The translations under genes and the position numbers were made by a program. Source: Saccharomycopsis fibuligera x Saccharomycopsis cf. fibuligera (taxonomy: Eukaryota; Ascomycota; Saccharomycetes; Ascoideales; Saccharomycopsidaceae). From it: 64,000 nt of DNA. Under the pieces are notes generated by a model. It saw nothing but the letters and a program-made list of their open reading frames with translations, was not told the DNA's origin and did no database searches. Numbering within the stretch: position 1 is the first letter of the stretch; each line of letters begins with the position of its first letter. Below are positions 22,383-32,102 of the stretch, piece after piece. The stretch is taken from NCBI GenBank assembly GCA_001936135.1, contig CP012817.1, positions 1,612,001 to 1,676,000 of the forward strand, written 5' to 3'.

Positions 22383-23011
22383 ATGGCAGACGAAGAAATA
22401 GAGACACTCGACGGCTACACGATCGACATTGATAATAACAGTATATCCAGCTTCAAATACTATATTCTTAAGCTGTACGTATTTATCATTTTGAACAACA
22501 CTTATCATGCCTTTCTAACTATCTTATCGTTAATAACCGATGTCCTAACAGTTGTAAATCTAGAATTCCGGAACCAGAAGCTTCAAGTAATCCAGAGGTT
22601 TTCAATGACTTACAGCATATGGATTTGATTTCTTGGAAGCTCATTATTAATAATGCGCTTTCGAAATTCCACGGAATTGTGGGCGCCTCTATAAACATAG
22701 ATTATTTAAAACTTCTTGATGTTCCTTATCATGGTGCGGAAAATGGCAGCACAATTCTCAGTATTAGTAAAACTACCCGACAGAGTGCCAAGATTGGGTT
22801 ATATGTGAGAGTTGAAGTTGACAGCGATAAAAGCAGTAAGAGTAGAAGCAAAAGTGAGAGCAGCAGCAAAGATGATTCAGTGAAGTTTGTTACTGCTTTA
22901 AGTAATCATGTTTTCAATTTAGGATTCTTGGGTCATTCAGAATACGAGGCAAAAATCCATATTGTTACGGAAGCAAATACCTACGATAAGAATATTGAGG
23001 AGGTAGCTTAG
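22383..23011 (+). CDS. POP8: RNase P/MRP subunit Pop8-like, spliced
   Basis: Two exons: 22383-22474 (92 nt) and 22564-23011 (448 nt), together 179 residues. Splicing at donor GTACGT (22475) and acceptor TAG (22563) fuses YYILKL to IPEPEASSNPEV, giving the Pop8/Rpp14-type pattern: a beta strand FKYYILKLIP, an acidic linker, then the DLISWKLIINNALSKFHGIVG helix-turn (compare MTWRQWLNNALKRSYGIFG in S. cerevisiae Pop8, 133 residues). The C-terminal strand region FVTALSNHVFNLGFL follows a Lys/Ser insertion (SKSRSKSESSSK) that lengthens the protein. Pop8 is a small protein of nuclear RNase P and RNase MRP, which process tRNA and rRNA precursors. The family call rests on one helix motif plus overall order, so it is probable rather than certain. 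Confidence 0.72.
22475..22563 (+). other. Intron in the POP8-like gene (89 nt)
   Basis: Donor GTACGT, acceptor AAATCTAG; candidate branch points CTAAC at about 22515 and 22544. Removal changes frame (exon 1 ends two bases into a codon) and joins two otherwise separate frames. Confidence 0.82.
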
Positions 23012-24433
23012 AGTCGTTCTAAAACATCATGAGTTCAATCCATTAAATCCCCAAAAGCTCTTTCAGTAGACTAATACTGTTGTATCTTTAAAAAATTAAA
23101 ATCCGAGTTCACTTGTACTCGGTTATCGGAATGTTCAACAATAGACCGTGCTTCTGCGACTTTAGTAACCGGCTTCCATTTTAAAGTCTTTACAATAGGC
23201 TTCTGCTCTGAAATTTTGATTAAAAAAAAAGTCTCTTCAATGACTTTTTTTGTTTGTTCTTTATTGATTTTCTCCTGCTTTTTCAATTGACAAACAATTT
23301 CATGTACGGATTTCAATATGGGGTAAATAGTATTCACAAGTCAACCTTCTTAAACATGGTAACTGCGCCAGTTGTTGTCCGACTTGAATTGACAAAATGG
23401 TAAATTATAAATCTTGAATTTATTGTTGGGTATGTATGAATCATTATAAATTAGAAAATATTTATTTAACTCAAATGGCCTGCAAAAACATCAAGTAAAA
23501 GCTTATTAAAAAAATTTGGTCCTATTGTTTCCAAATCCCTTGTTACATTACATTTTCATAGAACAACTAACCACGCTTAACTTCGGTGACCAAGTAGGTT
23601 AACGATATTGTATAAAAACCAAAGAATGTGGTTTAGCTAGTTAAAGGTGAAACTAACTATCTGAAATAAAAAGCCGGATTTGTTGTCTTCATTGTTTCGT
23701 ATATTTCCTAGAATATAATGCTTATTATTTGCATTAAAATTTTTAAGGAAGGACAACATTAATTCATCTTTTAGCAAGGCTGTCTTTCATCACCATACTT
23801 TTTCTCAACTCATATTAAACAAAAACAAAAATAATACTAATTAAGTTTCTTAAAAATTTGTCAGATATGGCTCTCAGATTGTTGGTCTGATTGTTATATT
23901 GAACGGCGCCTTATCTTTTTCGAATAAGTTCAAATTATCATTATCTAAAGGATTCATATTGTCCATGTATAGGATGTAGAAAAAGTCTTTAGAAACCTTT
24001 AAAAGTAGAAAGCGCTAGTAATTCATCTTTTCCTCTCAATATTTTTTCATGTGTAAATGTTTTTGCTCCTTCTGCCCAAAATTTACATTAACTAAGCGAA
24101 TCAACAAAGAGAGAGATGGCAATTTTTTATTCCACAAGTTCTAGTTTTCTGATTTGGTTTTCTTGATACTTAGACTTTTTGGTGCAAAGATAAGATAGCT
24201 TACAACAGGGAAATGCTTTGCACTAGAGAGACATGTCATAATAATGTAAACTCTGAGATCGAAAAAAAAGAGAAACCTTTAACAAAAAACAAAGTAAAAC
24301 AAATGCTAAGAATTATAGAGAAAAACAAAATTAAAAGCAAAGGAAAAACAGTATTATCATAGAAGTAAGATCAAGCACATGACGCTTTTTGGAGAGCTTC
24401 AGTTAGAAAATCAGAAACTATCCTGTGCAATAC
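23012..24433. other. Gene-poor region with coding debris on the minus strand
   Basis: No intact gene. On the minus strand an 88-codon frame at 23337-23071 has no ATG. Two short protein-like segments occur at about 24062-23985 (KILRGKDELLALSTFK) and 24000-23880 (MDNMNPLDNDNLNLFEKDKA), in different frames. These may be remnants of lost genes or exons I cannot join. Confidence 0.4.
23071..23337 (-). pseudogene. Unidentified open frame without ATG
   Basis: 88 codons, Lys/Glu/Val-rich (KKQEKINKEQTKKVIEETFF, VKTLKWKPVTKVAEARSIVE), ending 60 bases from the POP8 stop in convergent orientation. It looks amphipathic and protein-like, but it starts with GTG, holds no internal methionine, and the only nearby upstream ATG (23357) reads into a TGA in another frame. 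It could be the last exon of a gene with an unseen first exon, a degraded gene, or chance. I do not recognise the family. Confidence 0.3.
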
Positions 24434-27100
24434 TCAAGCCCACTTGAAGAATCCACAACTTATATCTTCATCGAGCTTACCATTATTTTTCCGCAAGGCA
24501 TCATTGTTGTTTCGAATAGAAATTTTTGAACAACACCAAAACTTTTTGCCTCGCGTCTTTTCAGTTGACGATGTCTTCAAAATACACTCTTTTTCATGAC
24601 GGCAAAGAGGAGGCTGAGTGTATTTTTTACCCAAAAAGCTAAGCACCTTCGATGGCCTATGTTCCTTGACTGCTGTTGCCCTTGGTCCAGAATTTGGGCC
24701 TTCAGATGGTTTCGAGGCTAAACCGGGGCTTATATTGGTACTATTGGCAGCATTGCTACGGCTGCTACTGCTACTGGATGATACTTGCTCAATTGTACCG
24801 GCATTACTTTGATTGATGAATCCCTTCTTCACTTGCTCAAACAAAGTATCGTTAATATTGGAATTAGACCCAGTGTTTAAATCAGGCTTTTTATCGGAAT
24901 TGTCATCAGCGACTTTTGCCTCTGGTTTGGTCTTTTTAACCGGCTGGAAGAAACTGGAGATTGATTTTTGTTTCTTATTATCTTTAGGTAATTTTCTGCT
25001 CACATACACTGATTTTTTAACTTTATTGTTGCCATTGCTGCTTTCGTTACTTAACTGTGGTGCCTGAGTATTATTTTGGCTGGTCGCACTACTGGTACCA
25101 TCTGAAACGGTTAAATCAATGGTCGTTGTTGTGGCTCTGGTTTCTGGTGGTAATTCTTGTCTATTGGCCTTTTGGGCTAACTTTATCGTCTCTACATCAC
25201 TGTCACTAGTAATCTCACTAGCTTTTCTTTTCCCCAATATAGAATATTTGTTAAAGTTTTTGAACATGTTGACAATAGTAAGATCATTCAAACCGTAGAC
25301 ATATTTTGCCTCAAACTTGGGCACATATTCGTCATCATTTAAGGAGTCTTTGCTTGATATATTTTGAATAGATTGCGGAAACACTGATAATGCCGACAAT
25401 GGCTCAACCTGTTGGCCATTTGGTTCATTTGCAATATCGTCTGTAATTATAAAATCGCAATACACGGGGCAATGATCACTGCCATTCAAAAACGGTAAAA
25501 TGTTCCCCGCCGTGAACCATTTTCTAAGCTCTGTACAGCACAATATAAGGTCAATACGTGAGCCAAAATTAATCGATCTGTAGTTTTTTATAGTATTCCA
25601 ACATGTGTACATTTTCAATCGACGACCATGGTGTTCCCGTACCAAATCATGCAAGAAATGGTCTTTTTGAACTACTTCCTTTATGGGGATTTTTCTTTTT
25701 CTTGACAAGAGATCATCACAACGTATATCTTGTTCCTCAGTCTCAATTTCTTCGTTTTCTTCCTCTTCCTCATCGTCACTATTGACAAATAAGTCCTTAA
25801 CTTGTTCAGTCTGAATAGGTTTACCAGTTTCATCATTTGGCAAAATATTGTGGCTTGCATCAATGGCTATTTGCCCATCCGGTAAATACGAGCCGTGCAC
25901 TATTGAGTTCAAGTACACCCTTGGTATTGTACATTTGGCAAAGTTTATTGCTTGCTGCATGTTGAGCTTTTCGAACTGCAGACCATCCTGATCGACCAGG
26001 TCAAGTGCTCCAGTGCCATTGTGATTGTAATCTTTGATATCCAGCTTACTGTTGTCGACTTTCTTAATAAGCCCTTCTTCGTAAAGGTGTTGGATCGCTT
26101 CACCACTATCAATCAAGTCCCTACTGATATTTATATCCCCCATAACAAGCACTTTCTTCCCCATATTTTTCAAATTTTTCACTCTTGCAAACAACAATTT
26201 CAAAAAATCCAACCGGTATGCTTCTCCCTCAGCAGTCCGTTGGGAATTCGCAGGACAGTATAAACTAACAACCACCAAATTGTATCCTAACTCAATGACA
26301 ATACATCGACCTTGGCTATCTATCTCAAGACACTTGTCTCGATCGAAGAGATTAGCATATCCGCCAATAATGTGTTTCGTGGTGAATTTTTTGAATTCGG
26401 TAGTGTTTGTTGTTGAGGAATTCGCAGCACGGTTAGCAATATCGTGAATGTCTTTGTATGTCTTGCTACCGATTTTGTAATCATAGCAGCGCAAGTATCC
26501 AGTGATGCCTTCTTCCACTTTTCGTACTGTAAGCAAATTTCTAACATATTGCAGATCACTGGGCGCGGGCTTTCTTATGTATACGCCAACTCCGGAGTAT
26601 CCTTTCTTTTGTGAGGGCAATGTGATGAAATTGTAGTAGTTTGGGATCTTGGCAATGGCATTATTGACATTCTCACGAGATGTCTTCAATTCCTGTAAAG
26701 AAATGATGTCGACATCTAGAAAATGGAAAAAGTTTTGTAAATTGAGAATTTTGTTCCATGGATAGTAGTTAAAGAGTGTCTTGAAGCCGTTAATGTTGAA
26801 CGTCATGAATCTAATGCTGCTAGATGCAGGTTCTGGTTTTCTGGGCACGGGAAATTCTAGAAGTAATTTATCAATCAATGATTCGTCTGCTGTTTTGCTA
26901 CTGTTGCTGAGTTTTCCTTGCAGATTTGGATTAGAGCCTCCACCAGCAGCATTGTTCTCCACAGCTGTACTAACAGTAACACTATTATCCTCAGCAATAA
27001 CTGGCTCATTTGGCGCGTTTTCATCTTTGGTTGTGGTCATGGTTTCTGCTGGAGACAAAACTGAACAGTCACTCTTCTGACCTATTCTTAGATCGGTCAT
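24434..27100 (-). CDS. APN2: AP endonuclease 2
   Basis: 888 residues. The exonuclease-endonuclease-phosphatase fold starts at RFMTFNING (about 97) with DIISLQELKTSRENV (metal-binding Glu), VMGDINISRD (about 320), FGSRIDLILC (about 520) and NGSDHCPVYCDF (about 542) carrying the catalytic Asp-His. A PIP-box-like KQKSISSFFQPVKK (about 710) predicts PCNA binding, and a C-terminal GRF zinc finger (about 831-888) has LCRHEKEC, WCCS and CGFFKW. This order (nuclease, PIP box, GRF) is that of Apn2/APE2, which incises abasic sites and removes 3' blocks in base excision repair. S. cerevisiae Apn2 has 520 residues; the extra length is an N-terminal Asn/Ala-rich extension of about 95, an acidic insertion (about 450-465), and a Ser/Asn-rich linker before the GRF finger. 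Confidence 0.95.
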   Translation of the reverse strand: MTDLRIGQKSDCSVLSPAETMTTTKDENAPNEPVIAEDNSVTVSTAVENNAAGGGSNPNLQGKLSNSSKTADESLIDKLLLEFPVPRKPEPASSSIRFMTFNINGFKTLFNYYPWNKILNLQNFFHFLDVDIISLQELKTSRENVNNAIAKIPNYYNFITLPSQKKGYSGVGVYIRKPAPSDLQYVRNLLTVRKVEEGITGYLRCYDYKIGSKTYKDIHDIANRAANSSTTNTTEFKKFTTKHIIGGYANLFDRDKCLEIDSQGRCIVIELGYNLVVVSLYCPANSQRTAEGEAYRLDFLKLLFARVKNLKNMGKKVLVMGDINISRDLIDSGEAIQHLYEEGLIKKVDNSKLDIKDYNHNGTGALDLVDQDGLQFEKLNMQQAINFAKCTIPRVYLNSIVHGSYLPDGQIAIDASHNILPNDETGKPIQTEQVKDLFVNSDDEEEEENEEIETEEQDIRCDDLLSRKRKIPIKEVVQKDHFLHDLVREHHGRRLKMYTCWNTIKNYRSINFGSRIDLILCCTELRKWFTAGNILPFLNGSDHCPVYCDFIITDDIANEPNGQQVEPLSALSVFPQSIQNISSKDSLNDDEYVPKFEAKYVYGLNDLTIVNMFKNFNKYSILGKRKASEITSDSDVETIKLAQKANRQELPPETRATTTTIDLTVSDGTSSATSQNNTQAPQLSNESSNGNNKVKKSVYVSRKLPKDNKKQKSISSFFQPVKKTKPEAKVADDNSDKKPDLNTGSNSNINDTLFEQVKKGFINQSNAGTIEQVSSSSSSSRSNAANSTNISPGLASKPSEGPNSGPRATAVKEHRPSKVLSFLGKKYTQPPLCRHEKECILKTSSTEKTRGKKFWCCSKISIRNNNDALRKNNGKLDEDISCGFFKWA

Positions 27101-27737
27101 ATCATCGAGAGACTACTGAATGCCTATTTTTTTATGCGTATATTTTTTGGTCAGACAGTGTATATCAATGAGAAAAGGCTACTGGAGAAAAACACGATGA
27201 GGCGCGCAATACCAAATAGAAAATAGATTTTTTTTTTTGAAAAAATTAGAAAATAAAGTTTGGCTGGCGATCACCGATGAGATCAGGTGTATATGTGTTA
27301 GTTTGATTGAAATATTGACAGCATTGCAAACAAAAATTTTCAAGATGATTTTTGCAATCTCTGACCAGTGCTCCACTTTTTTGATTAGTAGAGGACAATG
27401 CCTAAAAAAAAATAAAAAAAAAAAAAAAAAAAAAAAAAAGTCTAGTGATAATAACGGGAAATGCGAATATTATGTTTTCCAGCCTTTTCTTATATCTTTG
27501 GTCCCGCCTTATCAGTGAGCGCATATTTTGATTGAGAACACAGAGACTAAATTGAGCATACTCGAAAAAAGCGTTTAGCTTAAGGAGCAGGAAGAGCAGA
27601 GAAAGAACAGGTCGTTGAAGAGCCTTTCAAACACTCAAAGGACCTGAAGGACATTACAGATCTGAACTCAATTTCAGTCCGGGTAAGATAAGGAAACTTA
27701 CCATGGGTAAAAACCAGTAATTCTTAAAGTTCATCTT
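27101..27737. other. APN2 promoter / tRNA-Ser upstream region
   Basis: Contains a long A tract at 27404-27440. No gene seen. Confidence 0.5.
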
Positions 27738-27819
27738 GGCAACGTGTCCGAGCGGTTAAGGAGAAAGATTAGAAATCTTTTGGGCTTTGCCCGCGCAGGT
27801 TCGAGTCCTGCCGTTGTCG
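27738..27819 (+). tRNA. tRNA-Ser(AGA)
   Basis: Class II tRNA of 82 nt without intron. Acceptor GGCAACG pairs with CGTTGTC, discriminator G. D arm GTCCGAGCGGTTAAGG, anticodon arm AAAGATTAGAAATCTTT with AGA at 27771-27773, long variable arm TGGGCTTTGCCCG, T arm GCAGGTTCGAGTCCTGC. A T run follows at 27824-27829. This decodes UCN serine codons and is not the CUG-reading tRNA-Ser(CAG). Confidence 0.97.
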
Positions 27820-28315
27820 TTTAGTTTTTTTGCTTTTTAATGTTTTTAAAATACCTGATCTTATAAGGTTTTTGTGAATGTCAATAAAAATGAAAATCTT
27901 CAAATACTCGCAAGATGATTTCCCAACGTTGTTTGCTATGCTTTCTCTTAAACGTATAAGAGTACCAAAACAGCAATATCTCAATTACTCCTGTGGGCTG
28001 GATGTTGGCGCCCTTTGCTTCAGTTACCGAAAAACCGCCATTTTGTGGCCGCATGCAGGTGCTGCAGGTAAAACTATCCTTAAACAGTGGGCCTTTTTTG
28101 CAGTAGCAAAATACCATAATATATACCTACCAGGCAAACCAGTCTTGTACGCTGGAAAATGAAACTTTTGGAATTGTTGAAATATGTAATGTCTCCTTGA
28201 TTGACAGCACGCTTTTTCCATAACTTTCACTGGCTCTCGAGCACAATCAAAACACTGCAAAAGCTCAGAGATTCACTGAACAGTATAGCTGGTGTATTGT
28301 CAACAATCGCAAACG
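27820..28315. other. Promoter region of the opsin-related gene
   Basis: Short overlapping open frames on both strands look like chance. No gene seen. Confidence 0.45.
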
Positions 28316-29218
28316 ATGACCCAAATAGAGACAGATTTCATCAACATACATGAAGATGGGGGAGACGAAGACACTGTCTTCAAACAGCAGCATATACCCA
28401 GCAATGTAAGAAGCAACACTGAAAGCAGCGATAATAACAACCGAAAAAGCTCGGGAGCCTTGTGCTATCTCAGAAGAATTATATCAAGCGGCAGTGTTCT
28501 TGTGCATCATCGCGATTTCATAATAGCGGCAGTATTCTTCATCATTACAGTGGCTCAGTGGGCCAAGCTTACAAGCAAATCGTCTCTTGGAGAATACTTA
28601 ACCACTAAGTCGTTGCACCAGTTGCTTCCACTAGCAGTCAACGGCGCACTCTTCATTCAATATTACAGCATCGTTGCTGATGTCGGATATATAGAGATTC
28701 TCTTGGACGCCAACAACAACGCTATAAGCGGCTTAGTTGATGATGAGGAGCAGCAAAGTCAACAACTGCAGCAACTGCAGCGCAGAACAAGGAAAATATA
28801 CTATATCAGGTACATCACTTGGCTTTTCAGCTGGCCGTTGGTACTTTTCGCCATCCAGTTGCAATCTGCGAGCAGCGACGTCCTGATGCTTTTAGAGAAT
28901 ATCGAGCCCATCATAGTGAGGATCGTACTTATTGAAGGGCTTATTTCCTGCATGCTAATAGCATCATTCACCTACCGAACCATCAAGGCAGTATTTGGAA
29001 TCATTTCTCTTGCCATCCAAATATACGTGATTGTCTCAGTGTCAATGATCCACTACACCGCGATACTTGGCCTTTTCTACACCACATGGCTTTTGTATCT
29101 TGCTGCGTGGCTTCTGTGCGAATGTCTTGGTATAATTAGTGACAACGCAAAGGAATCATTGTGGGGCATGTTGGACTTGGTGCACTTTGCTGTGATACCA
29201 ATATTGGCTACTAGCTAA
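28316..29218 (+). CDS. Opsin-related seven-helix membrane protein (Hsp30/Mrh1/Yro2 family)
   Basis: 300 residues from ATG 28316. After an acidic tail of about 60 residues come seven hydrophobic segments, starting DFIIAAVFFIITVAQW. The helix-C signature of the microbial-rhodopsin fold is present as RKIYYIRYITWLFSWPLVLF (family pattern R-x-I-x-Y-x-RYI-x-W-x-x-x-x-PL), preceded by QYYSIVADVGYI. In helix G the usual LDLLAKP is replaced by MLDLVHFAVIP, so the retinal-binding lysine is absent, as in the fungal opsin-related proteins Hsp30, Mrh1 and Yro2. These are plasma-membrane proteins induced by stress and linked to Pma1 control and acetate export. Divergence from those three is high, so I give no symbol. 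A Gln-rich loop (QQSQQLQQLQ) separates helices B and C. Confidence 0.75.
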   Translation: MTQIETDFINIHEDGGDEDTVFKQQHIPSNVRSNTESSDNNNRKSSGALCYLRRIISSGSVLVHHRDFIIAAVFFIITVAQWAKLTSKSSLGEYLTTKSLHQLLPLAVNGALFIQYYSIVADVGYIEILLDANNNAISGLVDDEEQQSQQLQQLQRRTRKIYYIRYITWLFSWPLVLFAIQLQSASSDVLMLLENIEPIIVRIVLIEGLISCMLIASFTYRTIKAVFGIISLAIQIYVIVSVSMIHYTAILGLFYTTWLLYLAAWLLCECLGIISDNAKESLWGMLDLVHFAVIPILATS

Positions 29219-29768
29219 GCACTTTTCTCTCACCTACTAATATAATACTAAGTATATATAATATACACTAAATCTGCGCTTTGACTGTAGTCCCTGGAGA
29301 GGGCTCTGCACCCCTTTGGGCGCGGTTGGCGGTGAAAATCCGCGTTACAGTTGAAATTTAGTACTCCAGACGAGCGGGTTTTAGTGTTACCCTACCATAG
29401 GCCGCGTTTCAGTTTTTCGTTTTGATTTTTAATTTTTTTCGTTTTTTTTGTTTCTGGCGAGGAGCGGCAGCGGTGGATGAGGCACTAAGCGCTGTGTGGC
29501 ACACTACTGGATTATCGTCTACTACAAGCTAGAGAATGGCCACAAAGTACTCATTTAAGCACTCTTAACACCGTATAACTCGCACTTGTTCTCAGAGAAT
29601 TAAGAGAGAAGTTACCTTTACGCCTAGCGAAAGTGCTCAGTGACGCAGCTTGCTTCTTTTCCAATTCTATGTACATTACTACCACCGTTGATTGTCATTA
29701 ATATTTTTTTTTTTTTTTTTTTCTCTCTCAAAACTAGTTACATCTCTGCCACCTTTTGAAGCACTACC
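29219..29768. other. Promoter region of the coiled-coil gene
   Basis: Includes a GC-richer stretch (29290-29400) and a T tract (29705-29722). No gene seen. Confidence 0.5.
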
Positions 29769-32102
29769 ATGGCTACAACAAATAATCAAGTGCTTTTGGC
29801 TGGCTTGTCTTTGATCCAAGACTCACCATTCAAGTCATCTCAAAGTCCCAACCCGAACTCACAAAGCACAGCTTTTGCGCAGGCATCACCCAATATAAGT
29901 CAATATGATGATCGCAATTTCAGCAATTTATTAGCATTTTTGAAAACAGACTATCACGAACATTTGCACAACAACGGTATTATTGCCAGCCCTAACCCAA
30001 ACGATGACGTGGACTTGGATTCTGATTTAAACTACTTGAATGACTCCTACAAGTTTTATCTTTCTGAGCTATCCAACACTTTGATTAACAATGAGGCTAA
30101 TATACTGCATAACCAACAATCAGAAGACGGCAGCCGTGACAAGAACAATAACGATCATAGAAACAGCAAGCTAGCCAACCTCAAAGACATCAAGTTATCC
30201 GAAGATATCAAAACGCTTTTCAACGTCACGAGAAACTCCAACACTAATGATTTGATATTGAAAATTTTGATCGAAAATTCATTGTACAATTTGAGTCAGT
30301 ATTTGGATTCGTCAGACGAGTTAGATTTCATTCAGTCGTCAATCAATTTCCAGCATAGAGCAAAAAAGAGCGCGTTCAGTGGCAATAACTCAACGATTCT
30401 ATCTTTAGATGAAGTAAAAGGTTTGAAGCACACTATATTGAACTTGTATGACGACAAGAGAAAATTGCAAAAAGTTATCAAGGAGACCATCCATGCTTTG
30501 AAGGAAATCTTGACCAAATACGCTGACCAGGATTCAAGCAATATAAGCAACGCGAGCTACAAACCTTCGTCAAGGCAGTCAAAGATCGAAATTGAAAACA
30601 TCAACAATATTAACAACCAGCTTGAAAGGCAGCTTATTGGCTCGTCATTACAAAAATACTTGTCTAGCTGCGAGCAATTGCAACTGTTGGAAAATGAAAT
30701 TGAGCTCAACAAGAAGAAGCTTTTCTCTCATTTTTTTACCTGTTTAATTATTGGGTACATCAACAATATAACTATTAATTTGAAATTGCAAAAAAACTTG
30801 CAATCTGATAGACTATCTCCGTGCACTACACCAAAAACAGCAACTTTCAATGATGCATTGAAATCGCCGGTATTGGATGGCGCTAGGTCACCGCTTTTCA
30901 ATCGCAAAAACTCATCTTTACAAATGATTGAAAACAAAACTGCCATTTTCAACAAGTCTATTGATGAAATAGTGAGTTTTGTTGCCTCTATTGCTGCACA
31001 AAAAGATATTCCACTACCTGTACCGGCAGATAAAAGAGCTTCAACATTGGTCAGCAATTACAATATAAGTAACAACCAAGAAATTGTTGGCAAGACAAAC
31101 TGGGTGAAGAGTTGTATTGACAAAATATTGAATGAAAATCAAGAAAATATGCTTGAAGAAGTCACTTTGCGGGAAAACGTCCACTTGAGAAGCAAAGATC
31201 AACACCATCACAATGGGAACAAAACCGTTGGCGATGACAGCTTAAGCAGTGATAACCTGCCAAATCTGTCCGAAACCAGTGTCACAAGCGTTGATTTTTC
31301 TCCCAATAAACATATTCAGGCACTTGGTGGAAAAATGAATTCACCGCAAATCAATAAATCTCTTCACGATTCACCGTTCAATTCAAGATCATCGTCAAAT
31401 CACTCAGCATATCATAGTAGCAATAGCAAAGAAGTAAGCGATTTGAAAACCAAATTGAAAGACTTGAAGTTTGCCAACGATTATCTCACAAAGCAATTCA
31501 AAACCGAACGCGAATCGTTCAACAAGATTCTTGCAGAGCAAAATTTGGCCAAATTAAATCTTGAAAAAAAATTGTCCAATTCTATTCAAAACTTGGAAAA
31601 GACAAACTCGTTATTAATGCAAAACGAGGCAAGAAATCAAGAACTTGAACGGAAACTTGATGAGAATTTTCAACAAATTAATAATATGAAGAAAAGCATC
31701 ACAGAATTAAGGATAGAATCCTTGGGGACCAGCTCACCTCAAAAACAACGTGAGGCGGTTGATCGTTCTTTGCTTATAGGCAGTAGTAGCAATAACAACA
31801 CCACTCTCTCTTTTGATGACGATGGCGGCAATAACCTCGATTTTAAGAACAACCCATTAGGCACCCATGAATTTTTGTCCACGTCGTCATTAACAAGCAA
31901 TAATAATGCCGCCGCCGCCGCCACCACCGCAGCAGCAGCAGCAGCAGCATCACCAAGTATTGGAATCATGAGACAGGAGTTCAAAAAAATGATTGATGAA
32001 ATTAACAATCGACATTACATTGAGTTGAGTAATGAGATCACCGAAAGGAAACGGTTAGAAAATTTGGTCAAGATGTATAAGGAGAACAGGTCAAAGGAGT
32101 GA
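29769..32102 (+). CDS. Unidentified coiled-coil protein
   Basis: 777 residues, not recognised. It is hydrophilic, without signal peptide or membrane spans (one weak hydrophobic patch HFFTCLIIGYINNITINL near 320). A helical region with ELDFIQSSINFQHRAKKSAF lies near 185-205, a Lys/Leu helix LKHTILNLYDDKRKLQKVIK near 220, and a strong coiled coil from about 555 to 655 (LKTKLKDLKFANDYLTKQFK onwards). A poly-Ala/Thr stretch (about 716-735) precedes a conserved-looking C-terminus, MRQEFKKMIDEINNRHYIEL. Several SP and TP sites such as SPVLDG, RSPLFN and DSPFNS suggest cyclin-dependent kinase control. A cytoskeletal or spindle-pole scaffold would fit, but this is only inference. Confidence 0.85.
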   Translation: MATTNNQVLLAGLSLIQDSPFKSSQSPNPNSQSTAFAQASPNISQYDDRNFSNLLAFLKTDYHEHLHNNGIIASPNPNDDVDLDSDLNYLNDSYKFYLSELSNTLINNEANILHNQQSEDGSRDKNNNDHRNSKLANLKDIKLSEDIKTLFNVTRNSNTNDLILKILIENSLYNLSQYLDSSDELDFIQSSINFQHRAKKSAFSGNNSTILSLDEVKGLKHTILNLYDDKRKLQKVIKETIHALKEILTKYADQDSSNISNASYKPSSRQSKIEIENINNINNQLERQLIGSSLQKYLSSCEQLQLLENEIELNKKKLFSHFFTCLIIGYINNITINLKLQKNLQSDRLSPCTTPKTATFNDALKSPVLDGARSPLFNRKNSSLQMIENKTAIFNKSIDEIVSFVASIAAQKDIPLPVPADKRASTLVSNYNISNNQEIVGKTNWVKSCIDKILNENQENMLEEVTLRENVHLRSKDQHHHNGNKTVGDDSLSSDNLPNLSETSVTSVDFSPNKHIQALGGKMNSPQINKSLHDSPFNSRSSSNHSAYHSSNSKEVSDLKTKLKDLKFANDYLTKQFKTERESFNKILAEQNLAKLNLEKKLSNSIQNLEKTNSLLMQNEARNQELERKLDENFQQINNMKKSITELRIESLGTSSPQKQREAVDRSLLIGSSSNNNTTLSFDDDGGNNLDFKNNPLGTHEFLSTSSLTSNNNAAAAATTAAAAAAASPSIGIMRQEFKKMIDEINNRHYIELSNEITERKRLENLVKMYKENRSKE

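Noticed and set aside
27878-28162. 94-codon frame after tRNA-Ser
   Set aside because: Overlapped by equally long frames on the other strand; no recognisable motif; located in a promoter region.
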